64,000 bases of DNA from Candidatus Obscuribacter sp. (GCA_016712465.1 JADJQZ010000001.1:2728001-2792000), one strand, 5' to 3'; shown: positions 1-9,002, numbered from the stretch's first letter. Notes: a model not told the origin generated them from the sequence alone. Translations and numbers: made by a program.

Positions 1-1212
1 GAAAATAGCCTGTTCAAACTGGCGGATTGCGCCTTCATAGTCGCCGCTCTGGGAGTACATGGAGGCTAGATTGTTGTGAGCCACGGCCATGTTGGGATTT
101 ATGGCTATGGCTTGCTGGAAGCATTTCTTCGCTTCCTGATTTTTGCCTGCCGAGGCATAAATATTGCCCAGATTGAAGGCTGAAGCCGAGTCTTTGCCGT
201 CTAGCTGCAAGGCACGGGAAAAGGCTTGGATGGCGTCTTTGGGTTTGCCCCGGTATTGATAGACCAGACCGAGATTGGCAAAAATACTGGCTTTCTGTGG
301 TGACTGGCGGGCTGCTATTTCAAGCTCCCGCTGGGCCAGGAAGAAGTTACTGGTGGCCATACCGGTGCGCCCGAGAAGTTCATGGGCTTCCGCTAGATCA
401 GGTGCTACGGCAAGCAGTGTGCGCAGTTCGCGACCGGCATCCTGCATGCGCCCTACCTGCATGAGCGCTTCCGCTCTGGCAAGACCGGCGACAATTTCCG
501 GTCTCAGCTTGGGTGCCAGTTTTCCTGCACTATCGGCTGTTTTGGCCAGACCGCCGCCTATTGTTACATCCCGGTTCAATTCTTCTAACTGTTTGACCAC
601 CCGCTGGTTGTCTCCCAGTTTTTCAAAGACCCTGGCCAGATTGGAATGTGCCGATGAAAGTTCCAACTGCAGAGCCGATACTTCTATCATCAAGGTGGAA
701 GCTTCGTTTATGAGCCCCTCATTCTTCTTCTTCTCGATGGCTGCATAAACGCCGGCAAGTTTTGACCGGGAAAGAAGGATGGCTTGCTTGAACTGTCCTT
801 CTGCTTCCGGCATGACGCCCATTTCGGCGTAGATGATGCCGAGGCGGTTGTGCAAGCTGGGATTGGCCGGATCTTTCTCCAGCGCTTGATTGATCGAGGC
901 TACGGCCTGATCGACGATTTTTACTTCACAGGAGGGATTGGCCGGCGGCGCGGCGGCAGCGGTCATCCTGGGTGTGAGACCGGCACTGGCTGCTTTATCT
1001 TGATGGATGAGAGGCAGACCGGAGAGGAACTTGCTTGTATTCTGGCTGACCAGGGCCGCCAGGCTGTGGGCCTGAGGGGTGTCTTTGAAGACGAAATAAA
1101 CCCCCGGTATGCCGACCACCAGGGTGCCTGCCACAAACAGGGTTAAGAGCACCCGGTTCGCCCGACGGGAACCAGAATGAAGTGATTTAGCGATTTGACT
1201 AGTACTAGCCAA
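1..1212 (-). CDS. TPR-repeat protein with N-terminal membrane anchor (3' end cut by window)
   Basis: Reading the minus strand from a TTG at 1212 gives a protein open to the window edge, so the C-terminus is missing. After a short basic N-terminus there is one hydrophobic segment (about residues 21-41), then TPR-type helical pairs, including a unit with NPSLHNRLGIIYAEMG and later AFNLGNIYASAGK and AHNNLASMYSQSG. The likely topology is one anchor with a soluble TPR domain for protein-protein interaction. There is no in-frame ATG before the hydrophobic segment and a TGA lies upstream, so a TTG (or GTG further in) must be the start. It is separated by about 180 bp from the lptF end upstream on the same strand. 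The specific function is unknown. Confidence 0.8.
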   Translation of the reverse strand, partial: MASTSQIAKSLHSGSRRANRVLLTLFVAGTLVVGIPGVYFVFKDTPQAHSLAALVSQNTSKFLSGLPLIHQDKAASAGLTPRMTAAAAPPANPSCEVKIVDQAVASINQALEKDPANPSLHNRLGIIYAEMGVMPEAEGQFKQAILLSRSKLAGVYAAIEKKKNEGLINEASTLMIEVSALQLELSSAHSNLARVFEKLGDNQRVVKQLEELNRDVTIGGGLAKTADSAGKLAPKLRPEIVAGLARAEALMQVGRMQDAGRELRTLLAVAPDLAEAHELLGRTGMATSNFFLAQRELEIAARQSPQKASIFANLGLVYQYRGKPKDAIQAFSRALQLDGKDSASAFNLGNIYASAGKNQEAKKCFQQAIAINPNMAVAHNNLASMYSQSGDYEGAIRQFEQAIF

Positions 1213-1392
1213 AGATGTTCTCGCTTGACGCCAGGGATGTATTCAATAGGTCCAGATTAAGCTTGGCACATGCCCGAGTCAATACGGGTTTTTACGCAGC
1301 AGGCCGGAGCAAATAGACAAAGGTAAATTAGACGTCTCTTATTAATACGTCAGAAAGAGAACAGTGACATGCCGATAATGAACTTTCTTCCG

Positions 1393-2493
1393 CTATTTGC
1401 CTTTTACGTAGAGGATTATCATGCCCAGGATGCCGATAACAAAGTTGGGCAACCAGGCCGCCACAATGGGCGGAATGCGTCCGGCATCGCCTAAAGCGCC
1501 CGATGACGACTGCAAGACGTAATAGAGGAAGACCACCACGGCTGAATAAATAAGACCCAGGTTGGACCTCGACCTTCTTGCCAGAAGTCCCAGAGGCGCT
1601 CCTGCCAGGGCTACGATCAGACAGGCCAGTGGTTGCGAGAACTTCTGGTAGTAACGCACCAACAGATCATTGGTCTGTCCGTTTGAGGCTTTGAGAAGCT
1701 CCAGATAATGCCCCAGCTCAAGCATATTCATTTCTTTGGGGGAAATTTTGCCTGTGTCGAGAACTTTCTGCACCGTACCCAGACCGGGTATGACCAGTTT
1801 GTCGAATTGCAGCACCCGGGTTATGTCCGAGTCGCCGGCCAGCACATAGGTGCGTCCCTTTTCCAGGACCCACTCGCCGTTGTTCCAGAGACCGGAAGTG
1901 GCGGCAATGATCTGCACCAGTTTGTCCCGGGTGAAGTCGAGCACAATGATATTGCTCAAGTACTTGCCGCTGTAATAACCCACATAGAACATGCGGTTAA
2001 GCTTCAGGTCTTTGGCCCTTTCGAAGTAAGTGAAGTTAGCCTGACCGGCTGGCAATTCGGTTTTATAGAGGGCCACGAACTCAAGGCGTTTGGCCGTGCG
2101 GTTGGCCCAGGGCACCACCGCTTCGTTCAAGCCCAGGCTGACAAAACTGGTAAGTAAGCCGAACATAAGGGGCGCGGCCATGATGCGGTAAAAACTGACG
2201 CCGCAAGTTCTCAGGGCGATGATTTCGGAGTCGCCGGAGAGGCGGTTGAAGACCAGCAAGGTACCCAGCAATACACCGATGGGGATAGTCATGACGATAA
2301 CTTCCGGCAAGTGCAAGCCGAGAATGGTAAGAGCCATTTCGATGGGCACACCGGACCGCATAACCAGGTTGAAGATGGATTTTAGCTGCTCGGCGCCGAA
2401 CCACACACCGGTGACGATACCGATACCGAAAAGGAGAGGCTGCCAGAATTCGTTGGCAATATAGCGGTCGACTATCTTAATGCCGGGAATCAT
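1393..2493 (-). CDS. lptF: LptF/LptG-family permease (YjgP/YjgQ)
   Basis: This is an inner-membrane subunit of the LptB2FG transporter that extracts lipopolysaccharide from the inner membrane. The protein (366 aa) has a block of three N-terminal membrane segments, a periplasmic domain, and three C-terminal membrane segments. The family signature SGDSEIIALRTCGVS after the third helix matches the cytoplasmic coupling helix of YjgP/YjgQ proteins. The start is set at ATG 2493 because it overlaps the lptB stop in a 4-base junction; an upstream extension would run through lptB. Only one permease gene is present, so either it works as a homodimer or the partner lptG is elsewhere. LptF versus LptG cannot be decided from sequence alone. 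Confidence 0.9.
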   Translation of the reverse strand: MIPGIKIVDRYIANEFWQPLLFGIGIVTGVWFGAEQLKSIFNLVMRSGVPIEMALTILGLHLPEVIVMTIPIGVLLGTLLVFNRLSGDSEIIALRTCGVSFYRIMAAPLMFGLLTSFVSLGLNEAVVPWANRTAKRLEFVALYKTELPAGQANFTYFERAKDLKLNRMFYVGYYSGKYLSNIIVLDFTRDKLVQIIAATSGLWNNGEWVLEKGRTYVLAGDSDITRVLQFDKLVIPGLGTVQKVLDTGKISPKEMNMLELGHYLELLKASNGQTNDLLVRYYQKFSQPLACLIVALAGAPLGLLARRSRSNLGLIYSAVVVFLYYVLQSSSGALGDAGRIPPIVAAWLPNFVIGILGMIILYVKGK

Positions 2494-3254
2494 AGACTGA
2501 AATCTTCTCCTAGATAATGTTTGCGTGCCACGGGGCTGTCCGCCACTTCTCGGGAGGAGCCGGCTACGAGAATTTTGCCGCTGTCGATAAGATAAGCCCG
2601 GTCTGTAATCTTGAGTGTCGCTCGCGGGTTGTGGTCGGTCAAAAGCACGCCCAGGTTCCACTCATCACGCAGTCTTCTAATCAAGCCCTGAATGTCGGCG
2701 ATGGAAATGGGGTCGACGCCGGTGAAAGGCTCGTCAAGCAAGATGAATTCCGGCTCCGAAGCCAGGCAACGGGCAATTTCCAGACGACGGCGTTCACCGC
2801 CGGAGAGCTGCACGGCAATGGTCTGACCCAGGTGATCGAGGCTGAATTGTTCCAAAAGGGTTTGAATACGGGAGTTGAATTCCCGGCGGGGAATGTTCTT
2901 CAGCTCCAGAATAATTTTGATATTGTCCACCACGGACAGTTTTCGGAAGATGGAGGCCTCCTGCGGCAGGTAGCCCACGCCCAACCGGCTTCTTTCGTGG
3001 ATGGGCAATTGGGCGATATTGCGGTCGCCCAGGGTGATCCGTCCCTTTTCAGGTTTGACCAGACCGAGCACCATGTCGAAGGAAGTAGTTTTACCGGCGC
3101 CGTTTCGGCCAAGCAGACCGACCACTTCGCCGCGGCTGACGTGGAAACTGACCCCGTCAACTACTCTTCTGCCGCCATAGGATTTTTGTAGATTTTCGAT
3201 TACAAGTGTTTTTACGCCGGATGACTTTTCTCTGGGCGTTAACGATGCCGTCAT
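2490..3254 (-). CDS. lptB: LPS export ABC transporter ATP-binding protein LptB
   Basis: This is the cytoplasmic ATPase that powers LPS extraction and transport through LptF/G. It has 254 aa with all nucleotide-binding motifs: Walker A GRNGAGKT (residues 49-56), Q-loop near Q98, signature LSGGE (150-154), Walker B ILLDEP (171-176) and the switch histidine in LLTDHN (H208). Length and motif order are typical for LptB (about 240 aa), with a slightly longer N-terminus. It overlaps the upstream OstA-type gene and the downstream lptF by 4 bases each, indicating translational coupling within one operon. Confidence 0.95.
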   Translation of the reverse strand: MTASLTPREKSSGVKTLVIENLQKSYGGRRVVDGVSFHVSRGEVVGLLGRNGAGKTTSFDMVLGLVKPEKGRITLGDRNIAQLPIHERSRLGVGYLPQEASIFRKLSVVDNIKIILELKNIPRREFNSRIQTLLEQFSLDHLGQTIAVQLSGGERRRLEIARCLASEPEFILLDEPFTGVDPISIADIQGLIRRLRDEWNLGVLLTDHNPRATLKITDRAYLIDSGKILVAGSSREVADSPVARKHYLGEDFSL

Positions 3255-4693
3255 TGTGCCATTTCTACCCTGGATGAACTTAACTGTTTTTTCTGGCTCT
3301 GGGCTAGCTGAAAGTTGGAAGCCGGCTCAGCTTGCTTCTTAGGCAGAATAATCGCCCTTGTGTTTCCTTCCGCAAGAACCTTGCGATCGGCTACCGTCAT
3401 AACTATTTTGTCGGCAATCCAGCGCTTACCGGGTTGGGTAATCTGGCTTCTGCCCACGAAGTACACTCTCTCGGCCTGACCTTCCACGTTTCTGACGAGA
3501 ATGACTTTGGGACCGATACCGACGGTGTCTTGATAGAAGATCTTGACGTTGCCGAAGGCCGTGAGGCGACCGGTTTCTTTGCTGTAGTCCTGACTGTCGG
3601 ATACGATGATGATGGGAGCGGTGGACTCGCCTTCACTGAAGCTGAAACCGACTTTGGAGCCGCCATTGACCAGAGGCTGTGTCTGCATAAGCGCGCCTTT
3701 GCCAGTGGCTCCGTTTACGATTGGTTCGGAAGTGGGCTCCTGGGTGGTTGGTTGCACGGGCGCCGGCTGACTGCTGCCCCGTCCCTGCTGAATCACTTTG
3801 GAGCGCACATGACCGTCGGCCTGCAGGCGTTTGGTGTTGAGGAAGTAGGTCATGCGATCGGCCTGAGTATTATTGGTGCCCTGGGTTGCTGAAACATGAC
3901 CGGTGAAAATTGCCGCTTCCGGTTTGGTATCAACTCCGTAGGCCATCTTGAGAGTATCGGAAGTGACGTTGATATCGCCCGCTCTCACCCGTACTTTACC
4001 GTAGGCTTCGAATTGACCGGTGGCCTTGTCGTAGATCTGCTTATCGGCGTCGGTAATAATTTTTGTGGGAGCCGGTTCGGAGGCGGCGGCGCTGCCACTA
4101 CCGGTAGTGGCCACTTTCGGGGCGGTCTCGGCGGCATCCGGGTCGGCTTCGCTTTCGCCTTCACCTGCTTCAGGATCGGCCTGCGCTACCTTGACGGGCT
4201 TGTCTTTCTCGGTCTTGGCTTTGGCTGTAGCCGGTGCTGCCTGGGCATTTGACTGGTTGATTACTTCAGAGTGGGCGTGACCGTCAGCCACAATTTTGGA
4301 AGTGGCCATTTCAAAAGTGAGGGTATCGGCATCAATTTTGTTGACGCCCTGGGTCAGACGCGGGTGACCCGTGAAGATGGCTCTTTGCGGTTGTCCGGTG
4401 AGAGGATCTCGGTAGAGAGTAGCTAAGGGAGCAACGATGACGCTGTCTTTGAAGAGCACTCGTACATTGCCCCGGGCGATCACATGATCGCCTGCGAACT
4501 CTTGTTCGTTGGCGACAATATCAATGGGACCTGATGAGCCGGGGTCGCCAGCACCGGGCAGAGCCGGTGCTTGTGCCACTGCTGGTAGTGTGGTGTCGAA
4601 TGTGATGCCGAATATGGACAACGGCATACTGCCGCCGATCAACATCAGGGAAAACAGGGATAGGGTTTTCGGAAATATTCTTTTGGCTGCCAT
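3251..4693 (-). CDS. LptA/OstA-type periplasmic protein with three OstA-like repeats
   Basis: The protein (480 aa) begins with a signal-peptide-like segment (MAAKRIFPKTL... hydrophobic to about residue 40). Three similar modules follow at roughly residues 57-143, 211-300 and 357-450. Each has the pattern of a beta-strand 'GNV/GKV' unit, then an 'AIFTGH/VYFVGR' strand, then 'ADxxTF/ADGH' strands, as in LptA and the LptD N-terminal domain. Modules are separated by Ala/Pro/Thr-rich linkers. LptA normally has one such domain (about 185 aa) and forms the periplasmic LPS bridge by oligomerising; here three are joined in one chain. It sits between lptC and lptB in the same operon, supporting an LPS-bridge role. 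The exact orthology is inference. Confidence 0.85.
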   Translation of the reverse strand: MAAKRIFPKTLSLFSLMLIGGSMPLSIFGITFDTTLPAVAQAPALPGAGDPGSSGPIDIVANEQEFAGDHVIARGNVRVLFKDSVIVAPLATLYRDPLTGQPQRAIFTGHPRLTQGVNKIDADTLTFEMATSKIVADGHAHSEVINQSNAQAAPATAKAKTEKDKPVKVAQADPEAGEGESEADPDAAETAPKVATTGSGSAAASEPAPTKIITDADKQIYDKATGQFEAYGKVRVRAGDINVTSDTLKMAYGVDTKPEAAIFTGHVSATQGTNNTQADRMTYFLNTKRLQADGHVRSKVIQQGRGSSQPAPVQPTTQEPTSEPIVNGATGKGALMQTQPLVNGGSKVGFSFSEGESTAPIIIVSDSQDYSKETGRLTAFGNVKIFYQDTVGIGPKVILVRNVEGQAERVYFVGRSQITQPGKRWIADKIVMTVADRKVLAEGNTRAIILPKKQAEPASNFQLAQSQKKQLSSSRVEMAQ

Positions 4694-4748
4694 AGTTTCT
4701 GTCCGGTTTTTGTGGCTCTCTGAGAAAATGTACCTTAGTATGTAATGC

Positions 4749-5342
4749 TTACTGAATGATGGCGTGGGTATTGCCGATTATCTTCAAGTCTTCCAGTTCT
4801 TTTTTGCCGAAAACGCCCGTGGCATAGTCTCCGGTCACCTTGGCTACCCCGGACCAGACGATGTTAACACCCCCGGTTGCCTTAAACCCATTTTTTTTCG
4901 TTAATTCCAGGCGGCTTGTTTCCAATCTTGACTTCCCTTCCTCGCCTTCTGCTACGACTCTCTGTTTGTCTGAAGAGGTAAGTTCTACCTGGCGGTTAGT
5001 TTCATTGGCCAGACCGGTGGGGGCAATCACCTTCATCTTCACCTTTTCGCCATCGAAATATTGCATGCATATATCGGTCAGGTGAATTTTCTTATCCTTT
5101 TCAAAGATGCCTGACTTGGCGGAAAGCTTCCAGCGCAAACGATTGGAGTCGTCGACTTCTTTCAGCTCGTAGTTGTCAACAGATACTCTCTCTGCCGTGG
5201 GATTCTGGGCCCGGTTAGCCTGGTACTCCTTCTCTTCCTTATCAGCCTGGTATTGGGCATAAAACATAAGCCCGGCCAGTGTGCCAAGAATTCCCAGGGC
5301 CAGGAAAAGTTTGAAGTATTCGCTGCGGAATAGCCACGTCAT
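4749..5342 (-). CDS. lptC: LptC-family LPS export protein
   Basis: The bitopic inner-membrane protein (197 aa) has a single N-terminal membrane segment (about residues 8-28, LFLALGILGTLAGLMFY) and a periplasmic beta-rich domain with alternating strands typical of LptC (HLTDICMQYFDGEKVKMKV, VELTSSDKQRVVAEG). It hands LPS from LptB2FG to LptA. The start ATG at 5342 places the membrane segment near the N-terminus and leaves 10 bp to the upstream stop. A GGGAGGA ribosome site lies about 16 nt upstream, a longer spacing than usual; an upstream alternative at 5405 would overlap the preceding gene by 53 bp. Operon position next to the OstA protein and lptB supports the call. Confidence 0.85.
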   Translation of the reverse strand: MTWLFRSEYFKLFLALGILGTLAGLMFYAQYQADKEEKEYQANRAQNPTAERVSVDNYELKEVDDSNRLRWKLSAKSGIFEKDKKIHLTDICMQYFDGEKVKMKVIAPTGLANETNRQVELTSSDKQRVVAEGEEGKSRLETSRLELTKKNGFKATGGVNIVWSGVAKVTGDYATGVFGKKELEDLKIIGNTHAIIQ

Positions 5343-5352
5343 AGTACTGGAA

Positions 5353-6447
5353 CTACTGTCCTCCCTTTGCTTTGTCGCTGCGCAGGGCAACGGCTTTTGA
5401 GACATTCAAAAGACACTCTTTCAAATTCCCCTGCTTTAGAAAACCCTCTCCCAGGAAAAAATAGGGAGCCGGATTATCCGGATTTTGATCTCTGGCTTTA
5501 AGCCATTCCTTTAAAGATGCGTCCATGGGACCGCCGGCTTCATAGGCTAGATGTGCTCTGTATATACGAGCCCATATATCAGTGGGATTTGCTGCCAGTA
5601 CCTGGTCGAGCTTTTCCATGGCCATTTTGTAGTAGGTCTGAATCTGCGGTATCGCCTGCGGTGAGGCCGATTCAACAGTGCGGCGAATGTGCCCCATATC
5701 GTTCAAGACGGCTGTCTTAGATTGGCTGCTCGTGCCGGCTTTATCTTCTTCGCTTTCTTCCTTTCTGACCTGCGGATTGGCCGCGGCCTTGACCCACTCT
5801 TGATAGGCGGGGCTGCCTTGCTTGGGTTGGGAATATTTGGCCAGTACATAGGCTTTCATGTAATAAGCCCAGGCCAGGTGATAGCGCACCTGATTGTCAT
5901 CGGGGTAATAGCTGAGCATCTTTTCGTAAGACTCGATCATCTTGTCGAAATAAGCAGGACCGCCTTCCTTTTCCGCCAGGCGACGCGCGCGCCGCACTTC
6001 CTTCAGGGCATCTTCCACGGCACAGGTGCGGCTCAGGGCCACGGCATAGATGAAGCTTGCTTCAGCACTATCAGGAAATGATTCGCGCTGCTTTCTGGCC
6101 AGGTTTACATCATTTGTACAAACTATATCTTCGAAGCCGGCGTCAACAGAAAGCGTCTGACCGGGGCTCAGGAGCACCCTGGCGGTCTGGCTGGAAGCCT
6201 CTTGACCGGCTTTTGCCTCGGCCGGCTGAGAGGTTGCCTGCTCTGCCGCGTTGCCGGTGGGCTTTGCCACTTCCGGGGCAGAGACTGTACCTGTAGTCTG
6301 TGGGGCTGTGGGGCTTGCTGCCGAGCTGCCCGGCTGTGGGGCTGCCGCGGTGGGTTCAGCCTGGCAGGGCATGACCGCAAAGCAAGCCAACTGAATGCTC
6401 ACTAGCAGTCTCAGGCTCAACTGTAAGTTGGTGGGTGCGCCCTGCAT
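5353..6447 (-). CDS. Secreted TPR-repeat protein at head of lpt operon
   Basis: The protein (364 aa from ATG 6447) has a signal peptide ending near an AQAEP-like site after LLVSIQLACFAVMPCQAEP. An Ala/Pro/Ser-rich low-complexity stretch follows, then TPR helices (FIYAVALSRTCAVEDALKEVRRA, VRYHLAWAYYMKAY, ARIYRAHLAYEAGG, APYFFLGEGFLKQGNLKECL). It is probably periplasmic. Two TTG codons at 6463-6465 and 6460-6462 are alternative starts; the ATG has a better ribosome site (GAGAGA). It is the first gene of the five-gene run ending in lptF, with 10 bp to lptC, so a structural or chaperone role in envelope export is possible (inference from context only). Confidence 0.75.
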   Translation of the reverse strand: MQGAPTNLQLSLRLLVSIQLACFAVMPCQAEPTAAAPQPGSSAASPTAPQTTGTVSAPEVAKPTGNAAEQATSQPAEAKAGQEASSQTARVLLSPGQTLSVDAGFEDIVCTNDVNLARKQRESFPDSAEASFIYAVALSRTCAVEDALKEVRRARRLAEKEGGPAYFDKMIESYEKMLSYYPDDNQVRYHLAWAYYMKAYVLAKYSQPKQGSPAYQEWVKAAANPQVRKEESEEDKAGTSSQSKTAVLNDMGHIRRTVESASPQAIPQIQTYYKMAMEKLDQVLAANPTDIWARIYRAHLAYEAGGPMDASLKEWLKARDQNPDNPAPYFFLGEGFLKQGNLKECLLNVSKAVALRSDKAKGGQ

Positions 6448-6935
6448 ATACTTATCTCTCAACAACCTGGTAATGATAACAGACCGGCTTCAACTGCCCG
6501 TTTAACGCGCCTAAGGTTCCACTTCTTTCTGCCCCGGGTACTGTCTTGTTTTGCTGGAACATGGTACTGGGGCGCCGCTTCGCTCTCGGGGAGAAAGGGC
6601 GAGTAAACCTTTTTTGTAACTAAGGTAGTTAACACAAGAAAATTCCAGCACTAAATTTCTCAAGCCTCTCTCTGGTGAAGACTAGAGGCATCCCGGCAAA
6701 GTTCCCGCTTCTTATCAATAGATTGGTGCCGCCCTGACGGCGAGGTTTTCGCCTTACATCGTAAAAACCGCATAGGGCTTGTTGTTAGAGCTGGTGCCGC
6801 TCACAAATATGTCACAAACCTATGGCAATCTTAATGCACTCCCCCCACGAGTACAAAGTTCCCAATTTTCCCCCAAGGCAAGGTCGCGTTCCCCCCGCGA
6901 CGATTTTCTGCCGCTTTCGATGAGGAATCCTTCCA
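6448..6935. other. Divergent intergenic region (488 bp)
   Basis: The region lies between the minus-strand lpt operon and the plus-strand Asn-rich protein gene. It must hold promoters for both directions, but I do not see a convincing -35/-10 pair. Near the plus-strand gene a GAGGA ribosome site precedes ATG 6936. No coding sequence with a credible composition was found here. Confidence 0.5.
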
Positions 6936-8021
6936 ATGACTTACGACAGACCCCACGAGACACCTACCCAGCCGAACCCCACCAGACCCGACTTGAATCT
7001 GGTAAATCTAACTTCGGATAACCGCAACAATAACGCCAACGACAACCGCAACAATAACGCCAACGATAATCGCAATTACAACGGCAATGCCAATGCCAAT
7101 GACAATCGCAATTACAACGGCAACGACAACCGTAACAATAACGCCAACGACAACAGAAACAATAACAACAACCGCGCCGACGCCAATTCTAGAAGCGATG
7201 CCAACGCCAGAAGCGATGCTAATTCAAGAAGCAACAGCGATTCGCGCAGTAACAGCAGCGCCACCGGTGGTACCAGTGATGCCCGCAGCAATGCCACGGG
7301 CGGCAACTCGGATGCCAAGGGAGGCAATGCTTCCGTCAGCGACAACAGCGTCAATAAGACCACTGTCTACGGTGGCAGTGCCGTAGCTCCCAACGTATAC
7401 GGCGGCGGCTTCTGCTCCGAGGGCGGTAGCGCCGGTGTGTATGTTCTGGGCATCGGTATCTCCGGCGGCAAGACCACCATTAACGAAAGCTGCCTCAAGA
7501 AAGAAGACTTCCAGCGCACCATGACCCAGGTCTGCCGCTCAGCCGATGATAAGTCGCAGATGGCCTACCAGGGCTGGAATCTACAATTGCAAGCCGGTCG
7601 TGAACTGACCAACAATCCCATGGCCAACAGTGTAGCCATGAGCGCCAAGCGCATGGCCGATGCCAAAGCTAAAGTGGCTCTGGAACTGGATTCTGTTTGT
7701 GGCACCATGGCCGCTACCTCCGACGCCACCATGGAAGCCATGAAGCGCTCCGGTCTCGACAAGCCTGTGATCATCGTAGAAGAAGCCCGCAACGATGCCG
7801 AGCAGAAAATGCTCGACGAAGCCCTGGCTAAGAAAGTCGATGAACTGGATAAGCGTGTCAAGACCGTTGAAAACAAGCCTACTGCAGTGATTCAACAAAA
7901 CAACATCACCTTCATTGAAATGGATGCACCCAAGCCGGTTCACAAACCGCCGGTCAAACACAAGCCTCCAGTCGAAAAGAAACCGGCTGATGACTGTGTA
8001 GACGATAAGAAGAAAAAATAG
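6936..8021 (+). CDS. Asn/Asp/Arg-rich low-complexity protein with conserved-looking C-terminal half
   Basis: The protein (361 aa) starts with a short Pro-rich segment. About 70 residues follow built from units such as NDNRNNNA and NDNRNYNG, then Ser/Arg/Asp-rich units (SRSDAN) and a Gly/Ser part. The second half (from about residue 140) is more complex, with a Gly-rich patch containing three cysteines, an Ala/Met-rich helical part, and a Pro/Lys-rich basic tail (KPPVKHKPPVEKKP ... KKKK). No signal peptide or membrane segment is seen. I do not recognise the family. It precedes a LysM-like gene by 36 bp and may be co-transcribed. The function is unknown; the N-terminal part is expected to be disordered. 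Confidence 0.75.
   Translation: MTYDRPHETPTQPNPTRPDLNLVNLTSDNRNNNANDNRNNNANDNRNYNGNANANDNRNYNGNDNRNNNANDNRNNNNNRADANSRSDANARSDANSRSNSDSRSNSSATGGTSDARSNATGGNSDAKGGNASVSDNSVNKTTVYGGSAVAPNVYGGGFCSEGGSAGVYVLGIGISGGKTTINESCLKKEDFQRTMTQVCRSADDKSQMAYQGWNLQLQAGRELTNNPMANSVAMSAKRMADAKAKVALELDSVCGTMAATSDATMEAMKRSGLDKPVIIVEEARNDAEQKMLDEALAKKVDELDKRVKTVENKPTAVIQQNNITFIEMDAPKPVHKPPVKHKPPVEKKPADDCVDDKKKK
7015..7176 (+). repeat. Tandem AAC/AAT-rich coding repeat
   Basis: Within the Asn-rich gene, near-identical units of AATAACGCCAACGACAAC type recur with period multiples of 6 nt, encoding NDNRNNNA/NDNRNYNG units. Codon variation (AAC/AAT) between units shows the array is not brand-new, but it is the kind of tract that changes length by slippage. 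Confidence 0.8.
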
Positions 8022-8057
8022 GTCGCACTTCATTTACTTTGGTTGAGGAAACCCACC

Positions 8058-8900
8058 GTGAAGAATGTTGAATTTGAGCCACCCGGCAATGAGGGCATTG
8101 CCGAGGTGCGCAAAAGAGATGATGATCCCAGAGTGCGACTTTCTCTGGAAGCCCAGGCTTCCCTGAAGGATAACACTAGCACCGCGCCAAGTAAGTACAA
8201 CGACTGGGTGCCGGCCATCACTCTCGATGAAAGAGGCTGCAAGCAGTACAGCCACTGGGCTGTGGAAATCCGCGAAGGGCAGCAGTACACAATACAGAAA
8301 GGCGATACATTGAGAGATGTAGCCAGACGTTCTCTTGGTGTCACCGGCAATCCCGATGCCACCAGTAAAGAGATCTCCGCCGAGATGAAGCGCATCGCCG
8401 CTCTCAACTCCGATCTGGCGCCGCTCTTCAATCGTCGCCACGGCACCCTGCCGCCAGGCGTCGTTCTCAAGTTGCAAGAGGCTAAGCCGGTGGCTCTCGC
8501 CCCGGCCGCCGAAACAACTGCCTCTGAAAACGGCGGCTGTCCTGAAAGAGAACGGATTGTAGTGCGCAAAGGTCTGATCAAAGCTGAGAACTGTGATCGC
8601 TATGAACTCATGGAAAACTCAGCCGGAATCGTCAGACCCGGAGCCGATGTGGTTGTAAACGGCGGTGCCAGAGCCTTTGTCTTTGGCGGCAAGGTGGAAG
8701 CCCGCGCCGGTTCGCGCATCATCACCGTCGGCGGTGACATTCAGGCCCATCCTACAGCTCGCATCAAATATGTGAGCGAAGCCGGCATCAGTGAAAGCCA
8801 TGCCATCTTCCCGGCCTTCCCGGAATTGGATGATAAGGCTTCCAAGAAAGCCGAACAGAAACCTCTCAATGGACCCCAGGCAGACTTCTCGCCGGCTTGA
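8058..8900 (+). CDS. LysM-like domain protein
   Basis: The protein (280 aa) contains a LysM-like segment (about residues 70-145: QQYTIQKGDTLRDVARRSLGV ... LPPGVVLKL), the classic 'YTVQKGDTL' entry to a peptidoglycan-binding fold but with an insert before the closing 'LPPGVVLKL'. After it comes a repetitive beta-rich part (RPGADVVVNGGARAFVFGG ... GSRIITVGGDIQA) resembling a short bactofilin-like or beta-helix run. There is no signal peptide, so a cytoplasmic or adaptor role is possible. The start is set at GTG 8058 because TGAGGAAA lies 8 nt upstream; a TTG at 8043 is less likely. It follows the Asn-rich gene closely. Confidence 0.7.
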   Translation: MKNVEFEPPGNEGIAEVRKRDDDPRVRLSLEAQASLKDNTSTAPSKYNDWVPAITLDERGCKQYSHWAVEIREGQQYTIQKGDTLRDVARRSLGVTGNPDATSKEISAEMKRIAALNSDLAPLFNRRHGTLPPGVVLKLQEAKPVALAPAAETTASENGGCPERERIVVRKGLIKAENCDRYELMENSAGIVRPGADVVVNGGARAFVFGGKVEARAGSRIITVGGDIQAHPTARIKYVSEAGISESHAIFPAFPELDDKASKKAEQKPLNGPQADFSPA

Positions 8901-8910
8901 GCCACAGTGC

Positions 8911-8942
8911 TTGCATGACGGAATAGTTGCATGACGGAATCG
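8911..8942 (+). repeat. 16-bp direct repeat, two copies
   Basis: TTGCATGACGGAATAG (8911-8926) is followed immediately by TTGCATGACGGAATCG (8927-8942); 15 of 16 bases agree. It sits just after the LysM gene stop. A third partial unit (TTGC) starts next. Confidence 0.75.
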
Positions 8943-8944
8943 TT

Positions 8945-8969
8945 GCTTGCCTGCCGCCAGCAGGCAAGC
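8945..8969. terminator. Perfect 10-bp-stem hairpin between convergent genes
   Basis: GCTTGCCTGC (8945-8954) pairs perfectly with GCAGGCAAGC (8960-8969) across a 5-nt loop. It lies between the ends of a plus-strand gene (8900) and a minus-strand gene (9003). There is no T-run directly after it. A second pair, AACGGCAA near 8985 and TTGCCGTT at 9013-9020, is followed by further Ts and could terminate plus-strand transcripts. Confidence 0.55.
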
Positions 8970-9002
8970 GGCAAAACTGAACTAAACGGCAAATCAGCCT
9001 GG

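Noticed and set aside
2494..2661. N-terminal extension of LptF
   Set aside because: It lies wholly within lptB in another frame and adds no membrane segment; the 4-base overlap start at 2493 is better.
6779..7021. Plus-strand frame upstream of and into the Asn-rich gene
   Set aside because: It overlaps the real start in another frame and has no ribosome site or domain.
7015..7176. CRISPR array
   Set aside because: The repeats are coding hexamer-based units without unique spacers; no cas genes are present.
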